Below are positions 1 through 8,679 of a DNA stretch of 64,000 nucleotides, piece after piece. The notes below the pieces were generated by a model. The model was not told the origin of the DNA. It did not search any database and was given only the letters and a program-made list of their open reading frames with translations. A program made the translations under genes and the position numbers. Source of the DNA: Algoriphagus taiwanensis (lineage in GTDB: Bacteria; Bacteroidota; Bacteroidia; Cytophagales; Cyclobacteriaceae); the NCBI RefSeq assembly GCF_036245645.1, contig NZ_BTPE01000002.1:124001-188000 (forward strand), in the 5' to 3' direction. Each line of letters opens with the position of its first letter. Position 1 is the first letter of the stretch.

Positions 1-623
1 TTGGGGAAATCCCGGGATTTGTCCGGCATATTGTGGTAGCCAACAACAATTCCACAGATCAAACCGGAGAAGTGGCGAAAGCAGCCGGAGCAATAGTGGT
101 CTTCGAACCTCAAAAAGGCTACGGAAAAGCCTGTCTGACAGCTATGGATTGGATCAAAGCCCAGGAAATCCAGCCAGATATCGTGGTGTTTTTGGACGGA
201 GATTACAGCGACTATCCGGAGGAAATGCGTGATTTGGTGAAGCCGATTGTGGATGGGAAAGCGGAAATGGTGATTGGTTCCCGAGCCTTGGGGATGAGAG
301 AAAAAGGGTCCATGACCTTGCCTCAGGTTTTTGGAAACTGGCTGGCCACGACGATGATGAAGTACATGCAGGGAGCGAAATTCTCTGATTTGGGACCCTT
401 TCGAGCCATTGTATGGAAAAGGCTGCTAGACTTAAACATGGTCGATCAAAACTTCGGTTGGACCATCGAGATGCAGATCAAAGCCCACAAAGCAGGTCTT
501 CGCTATACCGAAGTTCCGGTCAATTACCGAAAGCGAATCGGAGTTTCCAAAGTCAGCGGTACCATCAAAGGAGTGATCGGCGCAGGGTATAAAATTATTT
601 TTACGATCTTCAAGTATTGGTAA
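1..623 (+). CDS. Glycosyltransferase family 2 (5' end outside window)
   Basis: The reading frame is open from base 3 to the first bases of the window, so the gene starts upstream and the GTG at 33 is not its start. The visible part begins with GEIPGFVRHIVVANNNSTD, the end of the GT-A nucleotide-binding region with the NNSTD motif of family 2 glycosyltransferases of the dolichyl-phosphate mannosyltransferase type. A DGDYSDYPEE stretch supplies the DxD-like metal and nucleotide-sugar site. The product probably transfers a sugar from a nucleotide donor to a polyprenyl phosphate or other lipid at the inner face of the membrane. Donor and acceptor cannot be told from sequence. The next gene follows after 73 bases on the same strand. 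Confidence 0.85.
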   Translation, partial: GEIPGFVRHIVVANNNSTDQTGEVAKAAGAIVVFEPQKGYGKACLTAMDWIKAQEIQPDIVVFLDGDYSDYPEEMRDLVKPIVDGKAEMVIGSRALGMREKGSMTLPQVFGNWLATTMMKYMQGAKFSDLGPFRAIVWKRLLDLNMVDQNFGWTIEMQIKAHKAGLRYTEVPVNYRKRIGVSKVSGTIKGVIGAGYKIIFTIFKYW

Positions 624-633
624 TTCTGTCTCA

Positions 634-661
634 AGTTTGCAGTTACAGTAGGCAGCAAGTT
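634..661. repeat. Intergenic word repeat of the agttacagtaggcag type
   Basis: This short stretch between two genes holds loosely repeated words (gcagttacagtaggcagcaag). A similar text occurs at 27926-27950 (gacagtaagcagttagctg). It is one of several families of low-complexity words found between genes in this window. Function unknown. Confidence 0.4.
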
Positions 662-696
662 CTTATCGAATTGGCTATCCCTTTGAAAATCAGAAA

Positions 697-1617
697 ATGA
701 AAAATCCTTTATTCCCTTTCCGAAATCCGAAATCTGAAATTCGATATTTCAACTTTTCGGTTCTTTTTCTACTCTTCCTTTTTGCTTGCAGCTCTCCAGG
801 TCGAGAAGGCGTCGAGGAAGAGCAATTTGCCAAGTATTGGTATCAGGGAAAAGCAGAAATCAATGTCTTTGACCTCCAACAAAGCCGGTATGGACAAGTG
901 AGGGAAGGGCAAGCAGTGATGATTTTTGTGACAGAGGATTTTTCCAGAACCAAGCAAGTCAAATTGGACAATCCTCAAGACCGTCCTTCGGATGCCCAAA
1001 AGGTCATGAAGCTCAATATGACCCGGGAATTTGTGACGGGGGTTTATCCTTACCACACCATGCTGTCTGTATTTACCCCGGTATATGAAGAGACCCTTTC
1101 TCCCAAACTCACCGCTTCTGTAACAGAATGGTGCGGGCAGTCCTTCGTTCAAATGAATCATAAAAGTGGAAAATATACAGCGAAGTTGTTTTCCTACTTC
1201 GAAGAGGAGGGAGATGCCGAGGTCAAAATCAATGCACTGCCTGAAGAGGAAATTTTTAATCTGATCCGATTGAATCCGGAACTGGTTCCAATGGGCAATT
1301 TGGCACTGATTCCAAGTCTGATCTTTCAGAGATTTGCGCACATTCCACTCAAGGTTGAGCAAGCAGCTATTTCTAAAAAAAGCTTAGGCTCCAATCAATC
1401 GGAAATAGAAGTGATGTATTCCAATTTGGGAAGGAAGGTTGCCATCAGGTATCAGGATTTCTTTCCTTATGAGATTTTGGGATTTACCGAGACTTGGACC
1501 AAAGCCAATGGACAGCAGGAAGTGACCACCGCTGTTCGCACCCAAATGCAGCTTTTGGATTATTGGAATAAAAACGAAAAGGTATTTGAACCGCTTCGTA
1601 AGGATTTGGGGCTTTGA
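697..1617 (+). CDS. Conserved lipoprotein of unknown function
   Basis: A 306-residue protein with an N-terminal signal ending in the lipobox LFAC at about residues 28-31, so it should be lipidated and exported. The rest is soluble and begins FAKYWYQGKAEINVFDLQQ. From memory, similar Bacteroidota proteins are sometimes named septum formation inhibitor Maf in databases; I see no Maf nucleotide-pyrophosphatase motif and would not transfer that name. The signal n-region is odd: residues 8-16 (FRNPKSEIR) are translated from an intergenic-type repeat word at 720-743. No other start codon precedes the hydrophobic core, so the ATG at 697 seems right. Confidence 0.75.
   Translation: MKNPLFPFRNPKSEIRYFNFSVLFLLFLFACSSPGREGVEEEQFAKYWYQGKAEINVFDLQQSRYGQVREGQAVMIFVTEDFSRTKQVKLDNPQDRPSDAQKVMKLNMTREFVTGVYPYHTMLSVFTPVYEETLSPKLTASVTEWCGQSFVQMNHKSGKYTAKLFSYFEEEGDAEVKINALPEEEIFNLIRLNPELVPMGNLALIPSLIFQRFAHIPLKVEQAAISKKSLGSNQSEIEVMYSNLGRKVAIRYQDFFPYEILGFTETWTKANGQQEVTTAVRTQMQLLDYWNKNEKVFEPLRKDLGL
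720..743 (+). repeat. ccgaaatc-type word repeat inside a coding region
   Basis: The text ccgaaatccgaaatctgaa is a tandem of the 9-base word ccgaaatcc. The same word flanks the four-helix-bundle gene at 17897-17924 (inverted) and 18418-18445. Here it is translated in frame as the n-region of a lipoprotein signal peptide. Confidence 0.6.
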
Positions 1618-1690
1618 TATTTTCTGAAAGGGAGTTTCAGATACCGATGAAGATATTTGCAGGTCTTTTAATTCCGAGATTTTTTGAGTC

Positions 1691-2788
1691 ATGATGAAAC
1701 TTAATAGCATGAATACCGAATTCAAACAAGTCGTTTTACTGATTGAAGAATCCAGAAACCGGGCTTTTCAGAAAGTAAACGAGGAATTGGTCATTTTGTA
1801 CTTTAAGATAGGGAATCTTGTTTCTGATAAAGTTTCAAATGGTGTGTGGGGCGAAAAAACGGTAGATGAGTTAGCTGATTTTATACAAGAGAATTGTCCT
1901 GGCTTGAAAGGCTTTAACCGCCGAGGGTTATATCGAATGAAGCAGTTTTATGAGACTTATACATCGCATGAATTTGTTTCAACTTTCAATTTGTATTTGC
2001 AAAATTTAGATAATCAGTTGGTTAAAATTGTGTCGCCACCGGTGACACAATTGTCAGCTATCGAAAACAAGTATTCTCAAATTGTGACACCACTGGTGAC
2101 ACAAATAAATTGGGCGAATCATTTACTGATTCTTTCAAAAACTAAGTCTGCGGAAGAAAAGATTTTTTATTTGATCAATTGTATTACCCAAAAATTCTCA
2201 AAAAGGGAATTAGAAAGACAGTTAAATTCTGCGGCATTTGAACGCACGATGCTTTCTAACAAACGAGTTGCTGATGGTCAATCCAAAATTCCAGAAGGTC
2301 TTTTTAAAGATCCTTATATTTTTGAGTTTTTGGATATTCCTGATACCCATTCAGAAAAAGACTTGGAGAAAGCGCTTGTTATTAATCTCCAAAAATTCAT
2401 TCTCGAAATTGGAAAAGGATTTACCTATATGGGAAATCAATTTCGGTTGCAAGTTGGGAATAAAGACTACTTCACAGACTTGCTGTTTTATCATCGGGAT
2501 TTACAATGTTTGGTCTTGTTTGAATTGAAAATAAAAGAGTTTGAACCCGAATTTTTAGGAAAGCTTAATTTTTATCTGGAAGCCTTAGATCGGGACGTAA
2601 AACGGACTTTTGAAAATCCAAGTATTGGGATTTTACTCTGTAAAGGGAAAGATACGGAAGTAGTAGAGTATGCCATGGCGCGAAGTACTTCAGCTGCAAT
2701 AATTGCAGACTACGAAACTAAGCTGATACCAAAATCTGTATTAGCTAAAAAACTCCATCAACTGGTAGAACGATTATCTCAGAATTAA
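1691..2788 (+). CDS. DUF1016-type PDDEXK nuclease domain protein (YhcG-like)
   Basis: A 365-residue protein with the two-part layout of the DUF1016/YhcG family: an N-terminal helical domain (about residues 10-95, including GFNRRGLYRMKQFYETY) and a C-terminal PDDEXK nuclease fold. Likely catalytic residues are D263 in YFTDLLFY and E278/K280 in FELK. Family members are often found near restriction or DNA-processing loci; the true substrate is not established. Here it stands alone between unrelated genes. The middle carries a tandem duplication, IVSPPVTQL (113-121) and IVTPLVTQI (131-139), encoded by two near-identical inverted repeats. The start may be 1691, 1694 or 1709. The gene is more AT-rich than its neighbours, which would fit acquisition by transfer. 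Confidence 0.85.
   Translation: MMKLNSMNTEFKQVVLLIEESRNRAFQKVNEELVILYFKIGNLVSDKVSNGVWGEKTVDELADFIQENCPGLKGFNRRGLYRMKQFYETYTSHEFVSTFNLYLQNLDNQLVKIVSPPVTQLSAIENKYSQIVTPLVTQINWANHLLILSKTKSAEEKIFYLINCITQKFSKRELERQLNSAAFERTMLSNKRVADGQSKIPEGLFKDPYIFEFLDIPDTHSEKDLEKALVINLQKFILEIGKGFTYMGNQFRLQVGNKDYFTDLLFYHRDLQCLVLFELKIKEFEPEFLGKLNFYLEALDRDVKRTFENPSIGILLCKGKDTEVVEYAMARSTSAAIIADYETKLIPKSVLAKKLHQLVERLSQN
2026..2106 (+). repeat. Duplicated inverted repeat inside the DUF1016 gene
   Basis: Two imperfect inverted repeats lie 54 bases apart. The first, at 2026-2052, has arms TTGTGTCGCC and GGTGACACAA (one mismatch). The second, at 2080-2106, has arms TTGTGACACCA and TGGTGACACAA (one mismatch). The spacing is 18 codons, so both are read in the same frame. 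They look like an in-frame duplication of a small palindromic unit. Confidence 0.6.
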
Positions 2789-2802
2789 ATGAATCTCAAA
2801 TC

Positions 2803-4137
2803 TTGATTGATACCTACCACAAAGAGCTTAAATATTTCCTGATCCTCTCCATGATGGGGATCTTGTTTTTCCTTTCGCAAGTACCAAGAGAGGAATTCGG
2901 TTTGACTTTTTTGATGTTCAGTTTGGCCTTTGCAGGGATGGTTGGGCTGTTTTTCCTCAGTGAAGAAAAGGTCAACTTTCGTCAAATTTTGCTTGTAGGG
3001 CTGCTTCTTCGATTTGCTGTCCTTTGGTTTGTACCTAACTGGTCTGATGACTATGTGCGTTTTCTCTGGGATGGGGAATTGCTGAAATTGAGTCAAAATC
3101 CATACACTTTGACCCCAAGAGAATGGCAAGAGGCCAACATTAATCCCGAAAATGCTTATGAGAATCAGCTCTTCGAAAATCTAAATTCACCTGATTACTA
3201 TTCTGTCTACCCTCCGCTCAATCAGGCAGTTTTTTGGTTGGGGGCAGTAGCTTCCCAAGGCTTTGTCTGGAATGGGATTTTGGCTATTCGTCTGATTTTG
3301 ATTTTGGGAGAAATCGGGGTTTTCCTATTGCTTTGGAGGCTTTTGGCAGCTTTTCAGCTTCCTCAAAAACAGATTTTTTGGTATTGGTTCAATCCCTTGG
3401 CGGTTATGGAAATTGCGGGAAATCTGCATTTTGAGGGCTTGGTTTTACTCTTTCTTTTGGCAGCAATTTGGGGGATTCAAAAGGGTAAATTGGGAATTTC
3501 GGGAGGCTTTTGGGGCTTGGCGATTGGGATGAAACTTTTGCCTTTGATGCTGGGACCTGCTTTCTTGGCATTTGGAAAAGTAAAGAGGACTGCTTGGTTT
3601 TGGACAGGCACCATTGTCGCTATATTCTTTTGTTTTGTGCCTCTTTTGATTGATAATTCTTGGAGAAATTTTCTTGAAAGTATCAAGCTGTATCAGGGTA
3701 AATTCGAGTTTAACGCCTCTATTTACTACCTCCTGCGCGAAGTTGGTTTTTGGATCAAAGGGTATAATACCATCGCAGATTTAACCAAAGGGCTTAGCTT
3801 TTTGACATTTACTTTGATTCTTTATTTTTCTTGGAAAAGAAGACCTACAACCACCTTGGAGTTGATTGATTTGTGGGTTTTGATCTATTTGATTTATCTG
3901 ATTTTGCAGCCTGTGGTACATCCTTGGTACATTTTACCCGCCTTGGGGCTGAGCTTGATGAGTAGAAAAGTTACATTTCTGCTTTGGAGTTTTGGGGCGA
4001 TTTTTTCTTATCAGGCGTATGGAAATGAGGCTTTTCATGAGAATCCCCTTTTTCTGACTCTGGAGTATAGCTTGGTGGTTTTTGGGATTTATTGGGATTA
4101 CCTTCGGCAAAAAAGAAACCTTAATTTCGTTTCATGA
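2803..4137 (+). CDS. GT-C-type polytopic membrane glycosyltransferase (mannosyltransferase-like)
   Basis: A 444-residue protein with about ten or more hydrophobic segments and, in the first extracytoplasmic loop, WSDDYVRFLWDG at about residues 75-86, followed by NPYTLTP and YPPLNQ. Acidic residues in that loop and YPPL motifs are typical of GT-C enzymes that use polyprenyl-phosphate sugars (GT87 or PIG-M-like). It probably adds a sugar to an exported glycan. The start is uncertain: TTG at 2803 keeps the first membrane segment, whereas the ATG pair near 2851 would remove part of it. The next gene overlaps its stop by four bases (ATGA), suggesting coupled translation. Confidence 0.7.
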   Translation: MIDTYHKELKYFLILSMMGILFFLSQVPREEFGLTFLMFSLAFAGMVGLFFLSEEKVNFRQILLVGLLLRFAVLWFVPNWSDDYVRFLWDGELLKLSQNPYTLTPREWQEANINPENAYENQLFENLNSPDYYSVYPPLNQAVFWLGAVASQGFVWNGILAIRLILILGEIGVFLLLWRLLAAFQLPQKQIFWYWFNPLAVMEIAGNLHFEGLVLLFLLAAIWGIQKGKLGISGGFWGLAIGMKLLPLMLGPAFLAFGKVKRTAWFWTGTIVAIFFCFVPLLIDNSWRNFLESIKLYQGKFEFNASIYYLLREVGFWIKGYNTIADLTKGLSFLTFTLILYFSWKRRPTTTLELIDLWVLIYLIYLILQPVVHPWYILPALGLSLMSRKVTFLLWSFGAIFSYQAYGNEAFHENPLFLTLEYSLVVFGIYWDYLRQKRNLNFVS

Positions 4138-4862
4138 AATCACCCATCCGACTCTTTCTTGTACTGATTTTAGTCCTTCAATTTTCCTGTTCCAAAAGTC
4201 CTGAGCAGCAGGCCCAAGATCTTTTGGAAAAATCTATCCAAGCCCATGGAGGTCAGGAAGCCTGGGAGGAAATTTCTTTGCTCAAATTCAGAAAATGGAC
4301 TCGTTTGCTGGATGAAAGCGGAAATATAGAGTCAGAATTGGACCAATACCTAGAATTCCGGTTTCAGCCCTATTTCGAAGGAAAAATCACTTGGGAAAAG
4401 GATAGTATCAAACATTTAATCAGTTGGGATGGGGCCAAGATCCGCTATCGAATGGGAGAGAATGAGGTGCAAAACGAGGATTTTTTGGCTGCAAAAAAGA
4501 AAGATTTTGATGCGGCTTTTTACACCGTAGCCCAGCCTTGGAAGCTTTTGGACCAAGGTGGCAAATTGATTTATGAAGGGAAAAAAGTCTTGGAAAACGG
4601 GAAGGAAGTAGAGTCGATCCGGGTGGATTATGGACCTGATTCCGATACTTGGTGGTACTTTTTTGACCCTGCAAATTTCTTGATGGTGGGAAATGAGGTT
4701 CAGCTAAAAGACCACCGAAGTCTGGTATATGACCTTTCGGAAGAAAATATTGACGGATTGAAACTTCACGGAGAAAGGGAGAGTTGGAGAGTCGATGAAA
4801 AAGGCCAAAGGCTTTTTCTCCGGGCAGAGTACAAGTATTCGGAGTATAAGATTGAAAAATAG
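4134..4862 (+). CDS. Lipoprotein, DUF6503-like
   Basis: A 242-residue exported lipoprotein; the signal peptide ends in the lipobox QFSC at about residues 16-19. The mature part starts with a helix containing IQAHGGQEAWEEI, followed by beta-rich sequence. The same AHGG module starts the mature part of the protein at 5038, so the two are paralogues. I associate this pattern with the Bacteroidota family called DUF6503, from memory; the fold suggests an outer-membrane lipid- or ligand-binding barrel, but no function is known. It overlaps the upstream glycosyltransferase by four bases. Confidence 0.7.
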   Translation: MKSPIRLFLVLILVLQFSCSKSPEQQAQDLLEKSIQAHGGQEAWEEISLLKFRKWTRLLDESGNIESELDQYLEFRFQPYFEGKITWEKDSIKHLISWDGAKIRYRMGENEVQNEDFLAAKKKDFDAAFYTVAQPWKLLDQGGKLIYEGKKVLENGKEVESIRVDYGPDSDTWWYFFDPANFLMVGNEVQLKDHRSLVYDLSEENIDGLKLHGERESWRVDEKGQRLFLRAEYKYSEYKIEK

Positions 4863-4870
4863 TAGAACCA

Positions 4871-4988
4871 GGAAGGAAATACCTTGAATTACAATAGAAA
4901 TATCCTTCGCGCCGCTCAGGGAAATAGGCTTTGCGGAACAGTCAAAGTATTTCAACCTCCGAAGGAGGTATTATTTCTATAATATCTC
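4871..4988. repeat. Structured intergenic element, REP-like
   Basis: The 175-base gap between the two paralogous lipoprotein genes contains a nested inverted repeat. The core is a perfect hairpin ACCTCC-GAA-GGAGGT at 4955-4969. An outer imperfect pairing joins aatagaaatatccttcg (4893-4909) with cgaaggaggtattatttct further downstream. Inside lies CCGC (4912-4915) opposite GCGG (4933-4936). There is no run of T after the hairpin, so it is not a simple terminator. The arrangement resembles repetitive extragenic palindromes; only one copy is in the window, so repetition elsewhere is inference. Confidence 0.5.
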
Positions 4989-5037
4989 CATGTATTTCTT
5001 CCCAGTTTCCAAGGAATTTCCATTAAAATTTAAAACC

Positions 5038-5787
5038 ATGAAAATCACCCAATTGATATTTACCCTTCTTCTTTTTACACTGGCGATTTCCTGCAATCAA
5101 CGAACTGAAGCAGAAAAAATCGTCGATGCTGCCATCGAAGCTCATGGGGGCAATAGATACGAAGAGGTCAGGATTGACCTTGATTTCAGGGATATTCATT
5201 ACACGATTTTCAAAACGCCCTCCGCTTTTGAATATATCCGGGAGTTTACAGATTCTACCGGAGTAGTTCGGGATGTGCTGAATAATTCAGGATTTGTCCG
5301 AACCGTCAATGGTACGAAGATCGACACTTTGACCGAAGAGCGGATTGGAGCTTTCTCCCGGTCGGTCAATTCTGTGGCATATTTTGCCTTTTTGCCCTAC
5401 GGCCTCAATGATCCTGCTGCAGTCAAAACCCACCTCGGAGAAACTGAACTCAATGGAAAGGCCTATGACTTGATTAAAGTTACTTTCAAGCAAGAGGGTG
5501 GTGGAGAACATTTTGAGGATGAGTTTTTGTATTGGTTTGGCAAGGAAGATCACCTGATGGACTTCATGGCCTACAGCTATCATACCGATGGGGGAGGAGT
5601 GAGAATGAGGGAAGTCAGTGGAGTGATGGAAGTGGGAGGAATTCGCTTCCAAAACTATCTGAATCTCAAGCCAGAAGATAAAAATACCCCTGTGGAAAGT
5701 ATGCAGGACTTGTATATTTCCGGTAAATTGGAAAAACTATCCGAAATCAATCTGGAAAATATCCGGGTAGAACCACTTCCAAAATAA
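5038..5787 (+). CDS. Lipoprotein, DUF6503-like (paralogue of 4134-4862)
   Basis: The ATG at 5038 gives a normal lipoprotein signal (MKITQLIFTLLLFTLAISC), so the in-frame ATG at 4990, which would add 16 residues, is rejected. The mature protein begins with IVDAAIEAHGGNRYEEV, matching the IQAHGGQEAWEE segment of the upstream gene. It is 249 residues long and rich in beta strands and aromatic residues (FEDEFLYWFGKEDHLMDF). Function is unknown; a periplasmic or outer-membrane ligand-binding role is only a guess. The pair probably arose by tandem duplication, with the REP-like element now lying between the copies. Confidence 0.7.
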   Translation: MKITQLIFTLLLFTLAISCNQRTEAEKIVDAAIEAHGGNRYEEVRIDLDFRDIHYTIFKTPSAFEYIREFTDSTGVVRDVLNNSGFVRTVNGTKIDTLTEERIGAFSRSVNSVAYFAFLPYGLNDPAAVKTHLGETELNGKAYDLIKVTFKQEGGGEHFEDEFLYWFGKEDHLMDFMAYSYHTDGGGVRMREVSGVMEVGGIRFQNYLNLKPEDKNTPVESMQDLYISGKLEKLSEINLENIRVEPLPK

Positions 5788-5802
5788 TTGACCCAACTCC
5801 CC

Positions 5803-6840
5803 ATGAAGCCAAGGAATCAAACGTATTTGTACAGTTCTGTGGGCTTCATTTTCGCTCTGCTGATTTTTTGGAATTTTTATCCAGAAGAAATACCTGTGAA
5901 AGTTGAAGAGCGATGGAAGGGTGTATGTTGGGTAGGAAGCCGAAATCCCCTCCAAGGCGGCGAATTGGCAGCTTTAAATCAAACAGGCGCCAATGCCCTT
6001 TCTCAGACGCCTTTTGGCTGGCAAAGTGATCCTAACTTGCCTGAAATCCGATGGGATATGGGAAATGATCGGAGATGGTGGGGGGAGACTCCTCTTGGGA
6101 TTCAAGCCACACTTGACTCCTCCTCACAGTATCAAATGACCAATATGCTCAAGCCTCATCTCTGGCTGAGAGATGCTTGGGTGGGAGAGGTTGAAATGAA
6201 ATCAGAGGAGGATTGGAAGCTTTGGTTTGCCAACTATCAGGCTTTCATTCTGGATTATGCACGACTGGCGGAGGAACTGAAGATGCCTTTGTTATGCATA
6301 GGTACCGAATTGGAAAAAACCTCTTCCAGGGAAAAGGATTGGAGAAAGGTGATTCAGGAGGTTCGAAAAGTCTATACCGGAAAGCTGACGTATGCAGCAA
6401 ATTTTACAGAATTCGAACAGGTTAAATTTTGGGATGCGTTGGATTACATAGGGGTTCAGGCTTATTTCCCTCTAGCCAAAGGCCATGATCCATCCCTTTC
6501 TGAATTGAAGTCTTCGTGGCAAAAGCATCTCCCCAGAGTTGAGACTTTGGTTCGCCGGTTTAAGAAACCTGTAATTTTCACTGAGATCGGATATTGCAAT
6601 ACCCTGGATGCAGCGGTAGAACCATGGGTATGGCCACATGAAAGAAAGGAAATCCCATTTTCGGAGGAGGTTCAGGCGAGATGTTATGAAGCATTTTTTC
6701 AGACGGCCTGGGAGAAGGAATGGATGGCAGGCGTGTTTTTTTGGAAATGGTATCCTCAGGCCCACGATAGACAGCCGGATTTTACCCCGCAGGGGAAACA
6801 GGCCGAAAAGGTAATGCAAGCCTATTTTTCTACTAGGTGA
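5803..6840 (+). CDS. Glycoside hydrolase, GH113-like (beta-mannanase type)
   Basis: A 345-residue protein with one N-terminal membrane segment (about residues 8-26) and a TIM-barrel glycosidase domain. Likely catalytic glutamates are in GTELE (about 167-171) and FTEIGY (E261), matching the acid/base and nucleophile positions of clan GH-A GH113 enzymes. Family members cleave beta-1,4-mannosyl links; the substrate here is inference. ATG at 5803 is preferred over TTG at 5788, because it lies directly before a charged n-region (MKPRNQ). The gene begins 15 bases after the preceding lipoprotein gene, so the two may be co-transcribed. Confidence 0.75.
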   Translation: MKPRNQTYLYSSVGFIFALLIFWNFYPEEIPVKVEERWKGVCWVGSRNPLQGGELAALNQTGANALSQTPFGWQSDPNLPEIRWDMGNDRRWWGETPLGIQATLDSSSQYQMTNMLKPHLWLRDAWVGEVEMKSEEDWKLWFANYQAFILDYARLAEELKMPLLCIGTELEKTSSREKDWRKVIQEVRKVYTGKLTYAANFTEFEQVKFWDALDYIGVQAYFPLAKGHDPSLSELKSSWQKHLPRVETLVRRFKKPVIFTEIGYCNTLDAAVEPWVWPHERKEIPFSEEVQARCYEAFFQTAWEKEWMAGVFFWKWYPQAHDRQPDFTPQGKQAEKVMQAYFSTR

Positions 6841-6927
6841 ATATCACCTCCTTGTGTGACTTTTGTCATCGTATTTGATCAATCAGAGGTCTAGATTTAC
6901 CCATGTGATTTTTAAACGACTATTGAT

Positions 6928-7140
6928 ATGCAAAAGAACATGGGAGTAACTGACAAGACCATCCGGCTGATTGCTGCCGTAGCTTTGGTCGTCCTGTATT
7001 TTACAGGGATTGTGGAAGGAACCTTAGGAGTGATTGCCTTGGTGGTTGCCGGGGTTTTTGTCCTGACTAGCTTGGTGAGTTTCTGTCCGCTATATCCCAT
7101 TTTGGGAATCAATACATGCGCAAAGAAAAAGGTTACATAG
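6928..7140 (+). CDS. Small DUF2892-family membrane protein
   Basis: Seventy residues with two membrane helices (about 15-30 and 34-52) and the family pattern MGVTDKTIRLIAA near the start and CPLYPILGINTC near the end. DUF2892 (YgaP transmembrane-like) domains occur alone or fused to rhodanese domains; their role is not known, though a link to thiol chemistry is suggested by the fusions. The two cysteines are at about residues 53 and 64. A strong terminator follows at 7182-7208. Confidence 0.85.
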   Translation: MQKNMGVTDKTIRLIAAVALVVLYFTGIVEGTLGVIALVVAGVFVLTSLVSFCPLYPILGINTCAKKKVT

Positions 7141-7181
7141 GTTAATAGATAATTGATAGTGCTTTCAAATTGAGGGAAAGG

Positions 7182-7208
7182 CCGGAAACATCTGTTTCCG
7201 GTTTTTTT
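7182..7208 (+). terminator. Rho-independent terminator after the DUF2892 gene
   Basis: Perfect stem CCGGAAAC with GTTTCCGG around a short ATCT loop, followed by seven T residues. It ends the small membrane-protein transcript and isolates the GH109-like gene. Confidence 0.9.
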
Positions 7209-7272
7209 ATTTCTGGCAGTGATCTTCTTTAAAAATTTTAGTAAATAGACCAGACAATCGACCCTAAATCTT

Positions 7273-8679
7273 ATGAACAAAAGAAGAGAATTTCTGAAAT
7301 CAGCAGGTATCACCGGACTTGGACTTTTTGGTGCCGGGGGTGCTTTTGCAGAATCCATGAACACGCTGCCTTTAGAGGCTAACTATGGAAGTTCCAGACT
7401 TCAGACTTTCAATATGTGTGGTTTTGCTGCTCCAAAATTAGAAACCGTAAGAGTGGGGATAGTGGGGCTGGGAATGAGAGGTCCCGGAGCAGTGGATAGA
7501 CTGAGCAAAATAGAAGGAGTGGAGATCACAGCACTTTGTGATTTGCTTCCTGAGCGTGCAGAAAAAGCCAAAAAATCCCTGGAAAATACCCCTCATAATC
7601 CGGACTTGTATTCTGGAAGTGCCTTTGCTTGGAAAAAGATGTGTGAAAGGCCTGACTTGGATTTGATTTACATCGCCACGCCTTGGGAATGGCATGTGCC
7701 CATGGCCGTTTTTGCTATGGAATCAGGAAAGCATGCTGCGGTGGAAGTGCCTGCAGCAAGGACGCTGGATGAATGCTGGCAGCTGGTAGAGACGTCTGAG
7801 CGTACCAAAAAACACTGCATGCAATTGGAGAATTGCTGCTATGATTTTTTTGAATTGATGACTTTGAGGATGGCTAGGGAAGGATTCTTTGGAGAAGTAG
7901 TCCATGTGGAGGGAGCCTACATTCATGATTTACTGTGGCTTAATTTTGATAAGGAAAAGGGCTATCAGGGTATGTGGCGATTGGAAGAAAACTTCAGGAA
8001 CGGGAACCTTTACCCCACGCACGGCTTGGGCCCAATCTGTCAAATCCTCAATATCAACCGAGGGGATCAGATGGACTATTTGACTTCTATGTCTTCGGAT
8101 GATTTTCAGATGAAGAAGAAAGCTATTGAATTGGCAGAGCAGGATCCTTTTTGGAATTCCTACGCTGCCAAAAACTACCGTGGGAACATGAATTCCACCG
8201 TGGTGAAAACCAAAAATGGAAAGACCATTTTCATCCAGCATGATGTGACCTCGCCCAGACCTTATTCCCGTCTTCACGTGGTAAGTGGTACGGAGGGTTT
8301 TGCCCAAAAATATCCCGAGCAAAAAGTTTCTAAAGGCCATAGCTGGATGAAAGAGGAGGAGATGAAGGAATTGCAGTCAAAATACACTCCTGAAATCGTC
8401 CAGAAAGTAGGTGAGCTGGCCAAACAAATCGGAGGGCACGGAGGCATGGATTTTATGATGGATTGGAGACTGATTGACTGTCTGAGGAATGGCCTTCCTT
8501 TGGACCAAGACGTTTACGATGCGGCCCTTTGGAGCTGCATCACCCCGCTGAGTGAGTGGTCAGTAGCCAATCGCTCCAATTCGATTGATATTCCTGACTT
8601 TACAGGAGGGCATTGGAAAACCAATAAGCCTGTGCCTATTACCCTTGAGGGTGGTGGTACGACCAAAGTAAGAGTTTAA
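7273..8679 (+). CDS. Gfo/Idh/MocA-family protein, GH109-like glycosidase
   Basis: A 468-residue protein beginning with a Tat-type signal (MNKRREFLKSAGITGLGLFG). A Rossmann NAD-binding motif VGIVGLGMRGPG lies at about residues 61-72, followed by TPWEWH and ECW motifs and then YPTHGLGPICQILNINRGD. These closely follow GH109 alpha-N-acetylgalactosaminidases, which hydrolyse glycosides by an NAD-dependent oxidation/elimination route. The twin-arginine-like RR signal suggests export with bound NAD. Substrate is inferred from the family only. It is convergent with a DUF1080 hydrolase gene, the two sharing a bidirectional terminator. Confidence 0.85.
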   Translation: MNKRREFLKSAGITGLGLFGAGGAFAESMNTLPLEANYGSSRLQTFNMCGFAAPKLETVRVGIVGLGMRGPGAVDRLSKIEGVEITALCDLLPERAEKAKKSLENTPHNPDLYSGSAFAWKKMCERPDLDLIYIATPWEWHVPMAVFAMESGKHAAVEVPAARTLDECWQLVETSERTKKHCMQLENCCYDFFELMTLRMAREGFFGEVVHVEGAYIHDLLWLNFDKEKGYQGMWRLEENFRNGNLYPTHGLGPICQILNINRGDQMDYLTSMSSDDFQMKKKAIELAEQDPFWNSYAAKNYRGNMNSTVVKTKNGKTIFIQHDVTSPRPYSRLHVVSGTEGFAQKYPEQKVSKGHSWMKEEEMKELQSKYTPEIVQKVGELAKQIGGHGGMDFMMDWRLIDCLRNGLPLDQDVYDAALWSCITPLSEWSVANRSNSIDIPDFTGGHWKTNKPVPITLEGGGTTKVRV

